Assembly: GCA_021399435.1 (NCBI GenBank)
Contig: JAJTUP010000079.1
Span: forward strand, 1-64,000
Direction: 5' to 3'
Source of the DNA: Diaporthe sp. PMI_573
Taxonomy: Eukaryota > Ascomycota > Sordariomycetes > Diaporthales > Diaporthaceae
Length of the DNA stretch: 64,000 nucleotides
How positions within the stretch are numbered: position 1 is the first letter of the stretch; each line of letters begins with the position of its first letter. Positions 10,201-21,259 of the stretch are shown in pieces. The notes beneath the pieces were generated by a model. That model ran no database searches and was not told the DNA's origin. It saw nothing but the letters and a program-made list of their open reading frames with translations. The position numbers and the translations under genes were made by a program.

Positions 10201-10988
10201 CGCGGTGACAAACTCAGTGGCGTTTTGCCTAACTCAGCCTTGCTTCTAGCGATGCAGACTAGTCGCCAGTGGTGCTGGGAGCGAAGCAGAGATACTAAAG
10301 CAGCGGAATCTGATCAGCGGCGGACGAACAGTATAGTTGCACTGGTGCCAGATAACGACCAACAGGACATATCCTTCGTTCTAAGGGTGGGATTCAAAGC
10401 AGGATGGGAGATTCTTGAGTACCTAGACTTCCACTCCTCAACAGAGACCAGTCTATGATGCTGCTCGCTCGGTTTGAAATTGTACATTTGCTTTAAACAC
10501 CCTAGCTGGCCTCTCCGCCCCACGAACAGCACGCACACCACTATACTCGATTTGGTGCAGGACCTCGCCCGCCAGATCTAATACGATCTGGCGACATTTG
10601 AGAGTACCGCGAGGCGAGAATTGTCGCGCCGCCTAAATATTCCAGGAAGCTAGTGATCGAGTTGTGACCATTGTGTCTCCTCGTCATCCAGGTACACTCT
10701 GTGCCGTCCGAGAGATCGTTTTCGGCTATCAATTTCATCCATTCGAAGGCCCGTAATCGACTGTTGCCCGAGAACGCTGATATGAGGCGTTCTACTTTAT
10801 CAACAGCCGTGTTCTAGAGCATCTCAATCAGCCTGAAACCATACGTAAAGTTCGCCAGGATCAGCTGGGTGATGTGGACTGGCTAGAGCTTGAAGATACA
10901 TACCAGTCTTTATTCTATATCGCCGAGGACGAACAGACTGCCGAGAGCGATATTCTCGGTAGTAGCATTACTGAAAACCCGCCGTGAT
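7262..10988 (+). pseudogene. hAT-3: hAT transposase gene, interrupted and frameshifted
   Basis: All parts of a hAT transposase appear in order over 3.7 kb. The N-terminus (MATNALSLL, then WWFCRPCDEK) stops at 7742. A 201-bp LTR sits at 7753-7953. The core then continues from about 7954: ADLWTSPNSKALVAVVAHFV, TFDNDETNDMA, RCWGHIINLIVKSFL. A normal 86-nt intron (8703-8788, branch CTAAC) is removed in phase, followed by DTRWNSDAAELDRLLK. After 9577 the frame breaks several times. The dimerisation block survives near 10700 (SVPSERSFSAINFIHSKARN), and the frame finally ends at 10988. Introns plus the C-terminal FINSRVL block suggest a Restless-like hAT subgroup. A near-identical internal piece lies at 57390-57847. 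Not functional. Confidence 0.85.
7748..7958 (+). mobile_element. Solo LTR (201 bp) with GCAGG target duplication
   Basis: The LTR occupies 7753-7953, begins TGTGACGGC and ends GCCGTGACA, so it has the TG...CA ends of LTR retrotransposons. It is flanked by the direct repeat GCAGG (7748-7752 and 7954-7958), the 5-bp duplication left by a retroviral-type integrase. A copy in the opposite orientation at 29122-29322 differs by about one base as far as I can align by eye (C in CACGG, T in CATGG). The first 45 bp form an imperfect hairpin. A pyrimidine-rich tract (TCTCCCCTTTCTTTTCCTCT) precedes AGCTTAGAATA at 7885-7895, the proposed transcript start. It interrupts hAT-3, so it inserted later than that element. 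Confidence 0.85.
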
Positions 10989-11411
10989 AAGTCACAGATT
11001 AAAAACGGATGCCTATGTGGCATGTGAGCTGCAGGGTCTTCTATTTTGGTCTTTAGTTCGGCCAGCAACAAGGCACTTGGTGTCGAGGCATTCTCGGCGA
11101 TGCGTCCTCACCAATCCGTCGCCCTCCATAAAGCCTTGTCAGTCACAGCGTATATGCACAAATGGCACGGTGGCCTCGTATTCCAAGGTTGCTGCCTTGA
11201 TTTGGCTGGTGGCAGTGTGTGTGGCCAAGGCGTATTTATCACATCGCGGCGCAGTAAACAGCTGGTCTCTCTGGGTTGCCCGTCGGACTTGTGATATTGA
11301 TTCTGCCTCATGGTAGCCTGTTGTGGCATTCAAGACGCGGAAGTAAGTCCAAAACCGTCCTCGGCACTAGGGTGACCCTGCTCGTATAGGGAGCAAAATC
11401 ATCGGCTAGCC
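10989..11411. other. Region downstream of hAT-3, no gene seen
   Basis: It should include the 3' end of the hAT-3 element, but I could not find an inverted match to the 5' side. Frames here are short and overlap on both strands. Confidence 0.35.
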
Positions 11412-12008
11412 GTGAATTTTGCGCACGATGTCTTTTACATCACTGGTCGAATTAATCGTCTTACTCGTCATTTAAGGACAAACTTCCTTCCTTTCCAGAA
11501 GATTGCTATCTATAAGTCTATAACCAACAACCACACATTCCTTCATAATCTTCCTCAGCTACAAGAGTTATGGGTATTGCTCAAAGATCAACGACAACTT
11601 GATCTCTTGTCGGCAGGGGAATGTCAACAAGTGTGGTCGGCCCACCACTGCGACGAGTTTCCCAACGATTTCGACTCCGTAGAAATCAGAAGGCTCTGTC
11701 CCATCTGCCATTGGGCACGGAGATTTGGCATTATAAGCAGTGCACACATAGCTCCACGATCCAGTCATGATTTCGTACTCACATATTCATCGTCGCTCCC
11801 GATGCTCCCCACAGCGGACATGATAATGCGGTCGGAAAAGCCGATGCTTCGATGGGTCCGGCGGGGTATGTCTCAACTCCCTCATGAACAGGAGGTATGC
11901 AGCGTCAGCCATTGGTTGGATGTGAGAAACATGTTTAGACAACGGATTTCAAGATTCCTTCTTCACAAACATAGTAATAAAAAACGTTGCTTTTGGGAGG
12001 AGAAGAAC

Positions 12009-12224
12009 ATGACTAGGGGTTTCATTCGTCTGCCCCTCGGTGAGTGCTTGTGCTTGCATGGGGTAATTACGGCTGACTGACTGCCCTCCTGGTGGATAGA
12101 AATACGGAACATGATATACGAGGAGTTGCTGGACTCGGGAAAACCCAACTGCACAGCCATCGTTCGGCAGGTCAATCGGAGACCATGGTGCAATACCAAG
12201 CCCCCGGGCATAGACCTTTTCTAA
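12009..12224 (+). CDS. Tiny spliced LPLEIRNMIYE-type protein (51 aa)
   Basis: Removing a 60-nt intron at 12040-12099 (donor GTGAGT, branch CTGAC, acceptor TAG) joins MTRGFIRLPL to EIRNMIYEELLDSGKPNCTA and ends with KPPGIDLF before TAA. FIRLPLEIRNMIYEELL is the F-box-like opening found in very many fungal proteins of unknown function, usually followed by 200-400 residues. Here the body is missing, so this is a short relative or a 3'-truncated copy. The frame is open upstream to 11412 (222 codons unspliced), including CPICHWA, but that part does not look like the family. I prefer the ATG at 12009. The restored motif across the splice junction is strong evidence for the intron. Confidence 0.5.
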
Positions 12225-13200
12225 TATGCATTGTGTTTTTTGCTATGCACTATCAAGTGTAGTTGACTTTTTTTTCTCCCTCTCCCACCGCACTCCCTGC
12301 AACATACTACTTTTCGTATCTTGTGAACAAAGACATAAAAGAAGAGCATATAAAATTCTCTGGTTGTCAGGCCTCCACGCCCACTCTGGAGGTTTTCGCC
12401 GTTACATGTATGTACCACTGTATCACCATCCATCCGAGTTGCGGGCACGCCGGCATGGAAAGAGCGGGAAAAAAAAGCATGCGCGACGCGACGACCGCCC
12501 CACTTATTTAAAAGAGGAGGCTTGTTTCGCCAGGAATATCAAACAGAGTAAAAAGCGCGGCACTTTGCGCACTCACTATTAAGGTTGAAAGTTTGTGAAC
12601 AGTTTTGTGATTTTCAAAGTCTTTTACAGTTCTTCTGTGCAGCCGCATTGTTATCTTGTCGTCTTGGATCGTCGATGAATCATAAAACATTGGTGTGAGC
12701 TCGCTGCCTCACCTTCCACTATAGCGTTCACTTACTTAGGAACTCGCTACCAACCTCACTGCGCCCGCTTCTGATTTTGAAACCCGAGATGTGGGAACCA
12801 TGCATCTTCGAGGAGGAGCAGCAGACTGATTGCTGTGATCGGTAAGGAACTACCTGATTGTAACTATGACGAAGCGAAGTATTGTTAGCAGTAGTCTATA
12901 TGTTGTTAAAACCTCTGTGTTGAATCCGGGCTGAATCTGGTTAAAGGTATGAAAATAGCCGATAGAATAGTCCTGATGCACAAGATCGCTGTGCTGCACA
13001 TGTTGTTCTTTCCAAGTGAAATAGACGTACGGGCAACAGCATCAGTCGCTTGATTGTAAAGGGCTTTTTCAAGGTCCTGAAATATTTGGACAAAGTCCGT
13101 TGTGACCCAACAAAGGTAAATGTAAACTAGAGCAAAGAGTATAAGCGGGAGGCGAAGTTGGATCATGATGCGGGACGGAAGTCTGTACAAGTTGAATCAA
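12225..13200. other. Intergenic, one weak minus-strand frame
   Basis: No confident gene. A minus-strand frame (13190-12906, 94 codons) contains a hydrophobic stretch, LPLILFALVYIYLCWV, that could be a membrane segment or signal peptide from an internal Met. No homologue is recognised and no intron signals support it. Confidence 0.3.
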
Positions 13201-13208
13201 GGGTCGGA

Positions 13209-16205
13209 ACCACTACATCCACTCCACTTTTGGACCAAGTAGAGTGGATGTACGATTTTTTAGCAATTACGTAGTGGATGTAGCACATATTCGACCGGAG
13301 TGGAATGGATGTACACACGTGGATTTATAAGTGGATTTATAAGTGGATTTTTGAGGCTATTCACAACCTCGTCGACGCCTATTCAGCCTCACTTTCAGAG
13401 GTTGACACTAACTCTTCAGCCTGTTGCTGCTGTGATGAATCGTCAACCTCGCTGGCGCTATCCTCGCCCTCCAATAGCCATTTTGACTCAGCAAGCGCCA
13501 GCTCGTCGTCGCCTAGAGTCCCACAACCGCCATCCAGCTTACTTTCAAGGTGCGACTTAAGCAATGGATCCAGGTCCTTGATAATGCCAGCACGGTACCA
13601 AGAGCGTAAAACCTGACAAATGGCGATAATCTCAGCATCTAGGTCCGTACGCAACCCCGAGACCATCTTGCCAGCAGCTGAAAATAACCTCTCACACTCG
13701 GCTGACATCGGCTGGATTGTCAGGAAGTCCAAGGCCATCCTGGATAATCGAGGATATCTGCTTTGCTTAGTGATCCAGTAACCAATTGGATCACGAACGT
13801 TGCCGTCGCTGACGTCACGATCCGTCTGCCACGCTTGGTACTCGTCACCAACAATAGCTGCTGCGGAGGCTGGTGTTGAGCTTGGCAGACGGCTGTTCTT
13901 CTCGAAGGGGTTGAAAAACCGAACTTTTTTTGCTGGAGGCTCGTCGTCGCCCCTGCCGCTGCTGGCCCCAACCCCGAGATGAGCGTAACCGGACAGCCAG
14001 ACGCCGGCGACCACCCCTTTTGCCCCTCCAACCCAACTAGGCTCATGAGCCCACGTTTCATCAAACCAGTCCCAACGATAGGCTGGATGGAGCGCCATAG
14101 CCGTATAGTAGATGGGCGTCTCGTCCAGCCGCCGATAATATTCATCCAGCTTATCCCAAGCAAGGTTGATTCCGATGCGGAAGTGCTCTGGATCAGGAAA
14201 GTCAGCAGCAAGCTGCTTATATTCTTCCAGTGTGTTAAGCAGCAACTCATAGCCAAGCACCACGTCCCAGATATTGCCATAGGAGCCAGTCCAGCCTTGC
14301 TTACGCCTGCGGGTGTGTCCATCACCCTCAAGCGTCTTCACCACGGTCTCAAAAACAGTCAGAATATCCAAATGGTAAAGAACCTCCCAGTCTCTGTCCG
14401 TTAGCTGATTCTCGTCTCGGAGGATGCGTGGTTTTCTCGCCAACTTGGCTTGTGTCACTTGGCCAGTCTTTTTAGACCGATTTTCGTCCTCCCATTGCGC
14501 CTTATACTTGATCAGTAGGAGTTCGATAGAGATTTTCAACCGTAGAGCCCTGCGGATCATGTAGAGTTGTGACAGCCAACGCGTGTCGTTATCGATAATT
14601 AGCTTGACTGGTTTCTTCGATCGGAGTTTAAGGGTGGTGGCGCGATTAATTTCGTCCTGTTAGATATATGGAATTAGTATGAGACGAACAGGATTTAGTA
14701 AAACCGCTTACCCTCTGGACCTCCTTGAATAAGTAAATCAGCCGATGGCTAATACGCACATCAACTACGATATTGTGTAACTTGCCAACTGGTCCTCTTT
14801 TGCGCCATCGAGCGTATTCAGCATCAGATAACGCTTCTGCGCCTGATAATTGGTGCTCGAACGCGTCGGTGTTTTTGCCAAATAAGAGCGCCTTGGCTGA
14901 CAAGTTAATTGTGTGGCCAATACAGCGTCCTCGGCGTAGTCGGCCATCGAACCCAAGTTCAGCACCTATGACCTCCATTGCAGTATCGTTGTTTTCAGCA
15001 TTGTCGAGCGTGAAATAGCCAATCTTCTCTGGGCCCACGCCAAGAGTGTGTAGGACGTCGAGAACCTCCCCACCGATCGTTGAGCCGAAGTGACGATGAG
15101 CCTCTGGAACCCCGATCATGATTTTGCATGGCCGATTCTTCTCATCTCTGAAAAAACAAGCAATACCGTAGAGGGCAAGCTTATTTCGAGACGTCCAGCC
15201 ATCAAATGAGATATGAAGCGCTCCAGGGGAGTTCCTCAGCACCTCGATAACCCTCTGCTTGGCGGTTATACTCTTGAATGATCTTATATCGGACAGCCCT
15301 GGCACTCAAGTTGGCGCGTTGGATCGAAACGGAGGGACTCAAATAGTCGAAGATTTCTCGGAGGATGGGGTTCTCGGCGAAGGAAAATGACTGGTTGCTA
15401 CTGACGATTAGCTCGACTAGCATACGCTGAAAGTGTTGCTTATCAAAGCGTGAGATGAAGCTATTCGCGATATTCTGTTCCGTAGGCTTGTTGACGTCCA
15501 GTTTCAAAACAGATGCAATAGTTGGCTGGTTCGATTTCAGTGCGCCTTCGGATTTGAGCTGTGCTGTGCTCCTTTTCTCTCCCTCTGGTGCTGGTGTTTT
15601 GTGCTCACGCCATAGATGATTTGCCGCGTTCTGGAGACCTGAAGAGGTAAAACTCGCGATAATGGGACGATTTCCGAGGATACAGTACTTGCAAGCCCAT
15701 TTGCGTAAGCCATGACGTTGAATATCATAGCCAAAGTCCCACAGCCAAGAGCTAGTATCACGAGCGCGTTCTGACCAATTCCAGCCTCTGAAATGGCGAA
15801 AAAGACGGTCTTCGAGCTGCTGCTGCTGGCCTGGTTGGCCTGGCTGGCTGGCTGACATCGTCAAAAAAAAAAGTTTTTGGCAAAAACAAAGCAGGAAATC
15901 TGTAGAAAACGCGCTCAATAGGGGTAGTTTCTCGTATAATGTTATAAGATTAGCTGTAGGGGTGATCGACCTCGGCTAACTTGGGTCCAGGTACCTCGAT
16001 TTAATAGGCAACTATATACAAAAATAAGTACTATGAACCGTACAGGGTCAGGGAATATCCCTGTACCTAAATCCACCTAAATCCACTCCATTACATCCAC
16101 TTTCAGGTCCAAGTGTAGTGGATTATTACGTAATCTGAGGGCTGACAGGTGGATGTAATAGAGATGGGCCACTTATTTGTGGTCCACGTGGATTTGCAGT
16201 GTAGT
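13209..16205 (-). mobile_element. hAT-4: near-complete hAT transposon, about 3.0 kb
   Basis: The transposase gene is bounded on both sides by dense GTGGATGTA and GTGGATTT words in either orientation (13225-13355 and 16070-16205), the subterminal transposase-binding repeats typical of hAT elements. The outermost matching ends are CACTACA (13211) and TGTAGTG (16200-16206). An 8-mer GGGTC(G/C)GA occurs just outside both ends (13201-13208 and 16206-16213), a possible 8-bp target duplication with one mismatch. The exact end base is uncertain by one or two positions because the best inverted repeat and best duplication do not line up perfectly. Confidence 0.75.
13379..15858 (-). pseudogene. hAT-4 transposase, one frameshift and one intron
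   Basis: The start is MSASQPGQPG at 15858. In order: a BED-like domain (WACKYCILGNRP, NHLWREHK), QRMLVELIVSSNQSF, ALHISFDGWTSRN, GYFTLDNAENNDTA, CIGHTINLSAKALLFG, then across an in-phase 55-nt intron (14711-14657) DNDTRWLSQLYMIRRAL. The C-terminus has YPRLSRMALDFLTIQPMSAE and CERLFSAAGK (dimerisation block), ending in an acidic Ser/Gln tail. One frameshift near 15270 separates YKIIQEYNRQ from KQRVIEVLRNSPG. Everything else is open, so a single indel separates it from a full transposase. Same subfamily as hAT-1, but here the C-terminus is present. Confidence 0.85.
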
Positions 16206-16213
16206 GGGTCCGA

Positions 16214-16604
16214 GCCTTGCGCTGCCGAGCTCTCCTGCATAGATCTCCTCATGGATCACTCATTTAGCCAAAGGCAGTGATGGTGACCCTGCGCGGTTGA
16301 CTGCAGTACCGCGTTGTGACCTATGGCGTAACCTCCCGGACCATGCCATTGCCCTTCTCGGTGTATCCGACGTTGCCCGTCTAGGTTCATTGGAGAGAAC
16401 CATCAAGACGTGCTCGTTTCGTCCTTCTCCTTTGCGCTACGTCATCGGACCAATGGTTGAAACCTGGCCAGTTGCCGACAGCAGGTTCGAGAGGCCGAGT
16501 GATGGCGGTCGGGTCCGGGAGTTGGAAGACGCTGGTGACCCGTTCACACTTGCAGACTAGGGGGGGGTCGGCGATGAGGAAGGAGAGGTGGTAGATACGC
16601 CAAC
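16214..16604. other. Spacer between hAT-4 and the coiled-coil gene
   Basis: A plus-strand frame (16297-16560, 87 codons) is open but has no recognisable features. The stretch is most likely the 3' flank of the minus-strand gene that ends at 16605. A run of eight G at 16560-16567 is the only oddity. Confidence 0.4.
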
Positions 16605-18564
16605 TCAGTCTCTCAATCGCTTTGCTAATCTCTTTGCGCTGTCTGTCCTTGTCACCCTAGACTTCGAAATACCTTGCGGCTTCGCACCTTTGACCAGTTG
16701 TTGACTTCTTCGTGAAGGCGGTTGCGGGTAGCGTTCGTAGAGTGGCAATGCCCCACGCCGTTCTCGCACCATGCCAAACTCAGGCGGGTCTCCAGCAAGT
16801 CGTCGGCTGCTGCGCGTGCACTTGCCGGGATGGTCCGGCGCTCCAGGCACTCTTTTGAGTCGATTCGGCAGGCGATCGAATATCGATGCTTTTCCAGGTG
16901 TTGGCGCAGACCCTCGGGATCGAGTGTTTCTGTGAGTAACGCTTTGGTCCCGAAGGGGAGCCTTTGTGACTCCGCCGCTGCGCGTGCGTAGCCGCTTCGA
17001 GGGTTGTTTATCATCAGCTGCGTCATCGCGTCGACTGTGCTTAGATGGCTCTCTTGCCGGTCCGGGAAACCTAGCGTTGCCGTCTGTGAGCGAACGGATT
17101 TCGTCACTGAGCCTCCGCTTTTGGGGATTTCGGTCGTTTGTGACTTCGTCGTCCTGATCGTGTCTGAGCCTTCTCTTCGTGCCACGCCCCGTGTGCGACC
17201 GGGCCACGGCCGCCTTGGATTCCTTCAACTCAGCCTCGATCAAAGGGACTTGCTCCAAGATCCACCGCAGCTTGGCGCGGTGCCGGTCGGCATCTTCCTT
17301 CACGATTAGGTAATTCCGTGCCGCCCTGCTGAAGTCTGTGGTAAGATCGTTTCGCCTCTTGATCGACTTCAGCGATTCCTTTGCCGCGTCCAGCCTGGTT
17401 TGGGCCGTCGCTAAACGCGCCGACGGGGTAAGACGAGAGCCCCGTGGATCACGGCTGGCTTTCTGTACAGCTACCAGGGCCGCTTCGGCTGACTTCACGG
17501 CCTTCTGGGCCTGGTCTTCTTCACTCTGATGCTGAAACGCGGACTCGAGATCGCATATATACTCCTCGGTCTCGGACGGCTTTAACACCTTCGAGTCCAC
17601 AAGTGCCTTCCAGGCTGTGTCGTAGTCTGGCTGGAGCTTCTCGACGACGCGAGTATACCGGCAGTGTACAGCGCACGCATAGCCAAGATATTCGATCCAG
17701 GTCGTGAGCTTGTCCTGTTGTTTCGGGTCGTCTTGGAGCTGGAATGGCCGCGTAAAGTCATACTGCGCTAGGAGCTTCTTGGCTGCCTCGGTATAGTTGG
17801 GGGATCCGCGCCGAAAGTACCAGACAAAGTCGTTGTATGCCCTGTCTGCGGCCACAAAGTAAGAATCTACGCCCACATAGCGAGGACGTCCTTCTCTTCT
17901 GTTATGTGCTTGCCATCGTCGGAAATCTCTCCAATGGCACATCTGGTTCCCAAAAACACTCCGATCGACGTCAGGGTCGGTAATAGGATCGGGATCGAAG
18001 CTAGGAGGATAGGCTACCCAAGGCCGCAACATGTCCCAGTGCGCGAACGGATCTTTAACAACGTCGTCGATGAGATCGATCGGGTAAAGTGGCCGGCCGC
18101 CGGCAAGAACAAGTTCATTATAACGAACCCTCTCGGTCTCTTCTCTGGGGATTGGTGGCGGTGTGGGAGAACCGCTTCGGCCAGGTGGGGCAAACAGATG
18201 GCGTAGGTGTTCGGGTGGATCAAACGGAGGTCGCGGCGATGGGTTATTGCCGGTGGTTGCGAGCAATCGAGCGGTAACTTGGTCGAGGTCAATCGGGCGG
18301 GACTGAGTCGCGTCGCTTGTGTGCTGTGCTCGATCTCTGTTTAGTTGTTAGCGGAAAGGACGGGATGTTGGAAGGGAGAAAGGCCATTTACCTCAGTCGC
18401 TGAATGAAACTTTCGGGCAGATTCTCCGGGTCCTCGACATCGACGACCGTAGCCCCCCCGCCTTGAAGGCGGCATTTTTTCAAGTACTGGTCAAGCTCGA
18501 CGTCGCTATAAGCAGCGATGACACGAGCCAGAACTCTTCGAGATGAATTTTGAGTGGAGGCCAT
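16605..18564 (-). CDS. Coiled-coil and basic-tail protein of unknown function (634 aa)
   Basis: Start at 18564 (MASTQNSSRR); a 55-nt intron at 18391-18337 (GTAAAT...CAG) is removed in phase and joins PESFIQRLR to DRAQHTSDAT. The N-terminus holds VDVEDPENLPESFIQRL; residues 256-275 are FQLQDDPKQQDKLTTWIEYL; about 330-391 is a charged Ala/Lys/Glu coiled coil (EEDQAQKAVKSAEAAL, RLDAAKESLKSIKRR). The last 190 residues are basic and disordered with several NLS-like patches (TKRRLRH, PQKRRLS, SKRLRTR), so a nuclear role is plausible. I recall closely similar hypothetical proteins recurring across fungal genomes, but no assigned function. It is divergently paired with an FHA kinase 432 bp away. The frame is intact, unlike most neighbours. 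Confidence 0.75.
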
Positions 18565-18996
18565 GTTGTCGTCCGTAAAGCTGAGCAAAATAGGATAATT
18601 GATCAGTGAGGGATGGACGCGGTGGCGGGGTCTTGTTTCGAAATTTGGTCATCAGTCGACCCACTTTTTGGTTGGACGCCATGTAATTGCACGAGAGTAC
18701 ATGGACCTGCTGGCCCGGAACGACAGAAATGAAGTACCGTACGTGAAGACCTCAAAGCGACTGCAAGCCCTTTGCGGTTCAACTAATAGAATCGACGCTG
18801 AGCCGCTTATCCACCCTGGTTGCCTGGCAGAGCGTGCGGGGAAACGGCTTCATTGGCCTCAGTGAGCTTGTTGGGTTTTGGTGGTGCCCATGGGCATAAC
18901 ACAGTCTTATGTGCCATAAACGCCGGCCACAATCCCGATCCATGTTCACCTCACTCCTTTGCCCCATTCTCTTCCGGAGCAAGACGTATTTCGACC
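18565..18996. promoter_or_regulatory. Shared divergent promoter region
   Basis: 432 bp separate the two start codons of the coiled-coil gene (minus) and the FHA kinase gene (plus). With no other gene between them, the region must carry both promoters and could co-regulate them. I see no strong TATA box or obvious operator repeat; the pyrimidine-rich CCTCACTCCTTTGCCCCATT before the kinase ATG is a typical fungal start region. Confidence 0.5.
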
Positions 18997-20976
18997 ATGG
19001 CAGACACAGACCTAATCGCTTGGGTGTATCCTTACGAGGACCTCGAGTACCGCTATGCACAAGCGACGATCGAGGCTAGTTCGCAATACATGCCTCCCAG
19101 GGTTGCTCCGCAGGAACCACCGGAGATCCACTGGAGTCGAGGCGCTCGAGAATCGACGGAGCCTCCCGAGAGAAACGCGAACAAAGACGATAATCTGGAC
19201 ACCTTACCCTATCTTGAACTTAGGTTTAGCGACGTCCCACGAACTTCCCTGGGACTCGTATTTGGAGTTGATAACACATGCGATATCGCTCTCCCACAGA
19301 TACCAGGCATCAGCAAGCGCCATTTCGCACTGACGTACAAGAACAAGTTCGAAGACGGATATCATCGCCTCATCGTGCGAGACCTGGGCTCCACATTTGG
19401 AACCGCCGTCACATACGATGACAAAGGAGATGAGCTGCGGAGCAAGTTCGACTGGATCATCGACGGGTTCAGAGCCACGGATAAGACCAAAAAGATCATC
19501 GTGCAGCCGCACGAAGGCCTTAAGTTCCGGATCGTCGTCGCTCGCCATGACATAACTTCGCCTGCGTACATCGATAATGTCGAGCGATTCCGCCAAGGAG
19601 CGGCAGCGGCTGAAGAGCTCCTGCATTGTCTCGGCTTCCAGAGCGGTCCCGAGACAGAGCGCAACACCGGGGCCCACACCCCCGTCAAAAATCGGATCCT
19701 CCTCCCGCGAGGGCGGATCGCCAAAGGAGGGTTCGGGGTTGTGAGCCATCACTGGAATGTCAGCACCGGGGAGGAATACGCCTGTAAGAAGCCAGCCGAG
19801 AGGAGGTATGACAGGAAGGCCTGGGAGAAGGAAATCGATATCATGAGAAGTATCTCGCACGTAGGCAAAGAACGACCCCTCCTCCAGCGAAAGTCATGTG
19901 CTGACGTCTCATCAGATAAACATCGTTCGGCTTTGTTTCTGGGAGAAAGAGCCAGTGCCCCTCTTGGCTCTAGAATACATGCCATTCGGAAACCTCGAAG
20001 ACGAGCATCGCAGGGCTCGTTTCCTCCACGAGGAGTGCTGGGCAATACTTCACCAGAGCTTATCGGCTTTAGCATACCTTCATGGACTACCACAACCGGT
20101 TATACATCGGGATATCAAGCCAGAAAACATTCTCGTTAAGTATCGCGATACCAACCCCGACTATCTCCATGTCAAGTTGTCAGACTTTGGCTTGTCCAAG
20201 GTGGGCAGCTTGAAGACATTTTGCGGCTCGCAGACCTATTGTCCGCCCGAGATACAAGACGATGATGTACCACAAGCATATACCAAAGCCGTCGATATTT
20301 GGTCTCTTGGCGTCGTCATCTTGCGATTTGCATACAGTCTCCCGCATCCTGGTTCCGGGTTTGGAAAGAGGTGGTGTAGAAAGATCGTTGAAGAAGCGAG
20401 CAGTTGGGATTCAGAAGGCCTGATTGACATCTTGCAACGCATGTTGGTTATCGAGGCAGAGGCGCGATATTCAGCAGCAGCCTGCTTGCGAGAAACTTCC
20501 CGGCTTCTTACGTCATCCGGTGACCGTTCCGCAACTCCAACGCCGGCTTCTTACGCTGCAGGATATGGGCCAGCAATTGCTTATGTCTCTCCTGGAGGGC
20601 AGGGAGAGGAAGAGCAAGAGACATTGCGCATCTTGCCACATGAGGTATGCTCTGTTATCCGGTTGCGCGAGCCATCGCTAATTGACTTGTTCTTTAGCAA
20701 TACCTTTCTCAATATGACGACCGTGTTTCTGGTTACCCCCTTGCTGCTGATCCCGAATGGCTCGGACCCTCGCTGGACGAGGATTCGGACGCCTTGTACG
20801 AGACTGGGAGAAACATCAGGTCTAACGCCCCGCCGCCCGAATCGACGAAACGAACATCCACCACCACCCGAAAGAGGATCACGCGGGCATCCAAGTCATC
20901 TTCGTCATCCTGTGGAAGACGCACCAAGCGACACACGCCCAGCGGTCAACGCCTGGAATTGTTTGGGCCAGGGTAG
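18997..20976 (+). CDS. FHA-domain Ser/Thr protein kinase (623 aa)
   Basis: Three exons: 18997-19860, 19916-20644, 20698-20976, with 55- and 53-nt introns, both phase 0 and restoring continuous homology (MRSISH/INIVRLCF; ILPHE/QYLSQYDD). An FHA domain lies at about residues 73-140 (GLVFGVDNTCDIALP, ISKRHF, DLGSTFGT) and would bind phosphothreonine. The kinase domain follows: Gly-rich loop GRIAKGGFGVV (239-249), Lys264 in YACKKP, HRDIKPEN with Asp354, DFG at 378-380, CGSQTYCPPE and AVDIWSLGVV. All catalytic residues are present. The tail is Ser/Arg/Lys-rich. The FHA-then-kinase layout recalls Rad53/Chk2-type kinases, but orthology is not implied. Accessory regions of Fusarium are known to carry expanded kinase families. 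Confidence 0.9.
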
Positions 20977-21259
20977 CTGCAGGATTCAAGATGCGTAGGT
21001 TCCTCCGTCGCTGAAATGGGACAAGAGGAATCCCCGGACTGGCAGAGCTTGGATCATTACTCGGCGTTAGCCACGCATATGGCGCCAAAGTCGGTAGAAA
21101 TCATGCCGCATTACCAAGAGAGGGCATCGCGCTCAAAATCGTCATTGTTAGTAATTGGCAACAGCCGCGAGCAGAATGCTGAACCCTTGGTGCAGTACTC
21201 TCCCAGACAGGCGTCGGCGGATAATTACAGCGCTGTTTACACTGAGCGGAGTTATCGGA

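Noticed and set aside
13201..16213. Perfect 8-bp target duplication for hAT-4
   Set aside because: The best 8-mer pair has a mismatch and does not align exactly with the best inverted ends, so it is reported only as tentative.
16297..16560. Small plus-strand gene between hAT-4 and the coiled-coil gene
   Set aside because: No motif and compositionally unremarkable; better explained as 3' flank.
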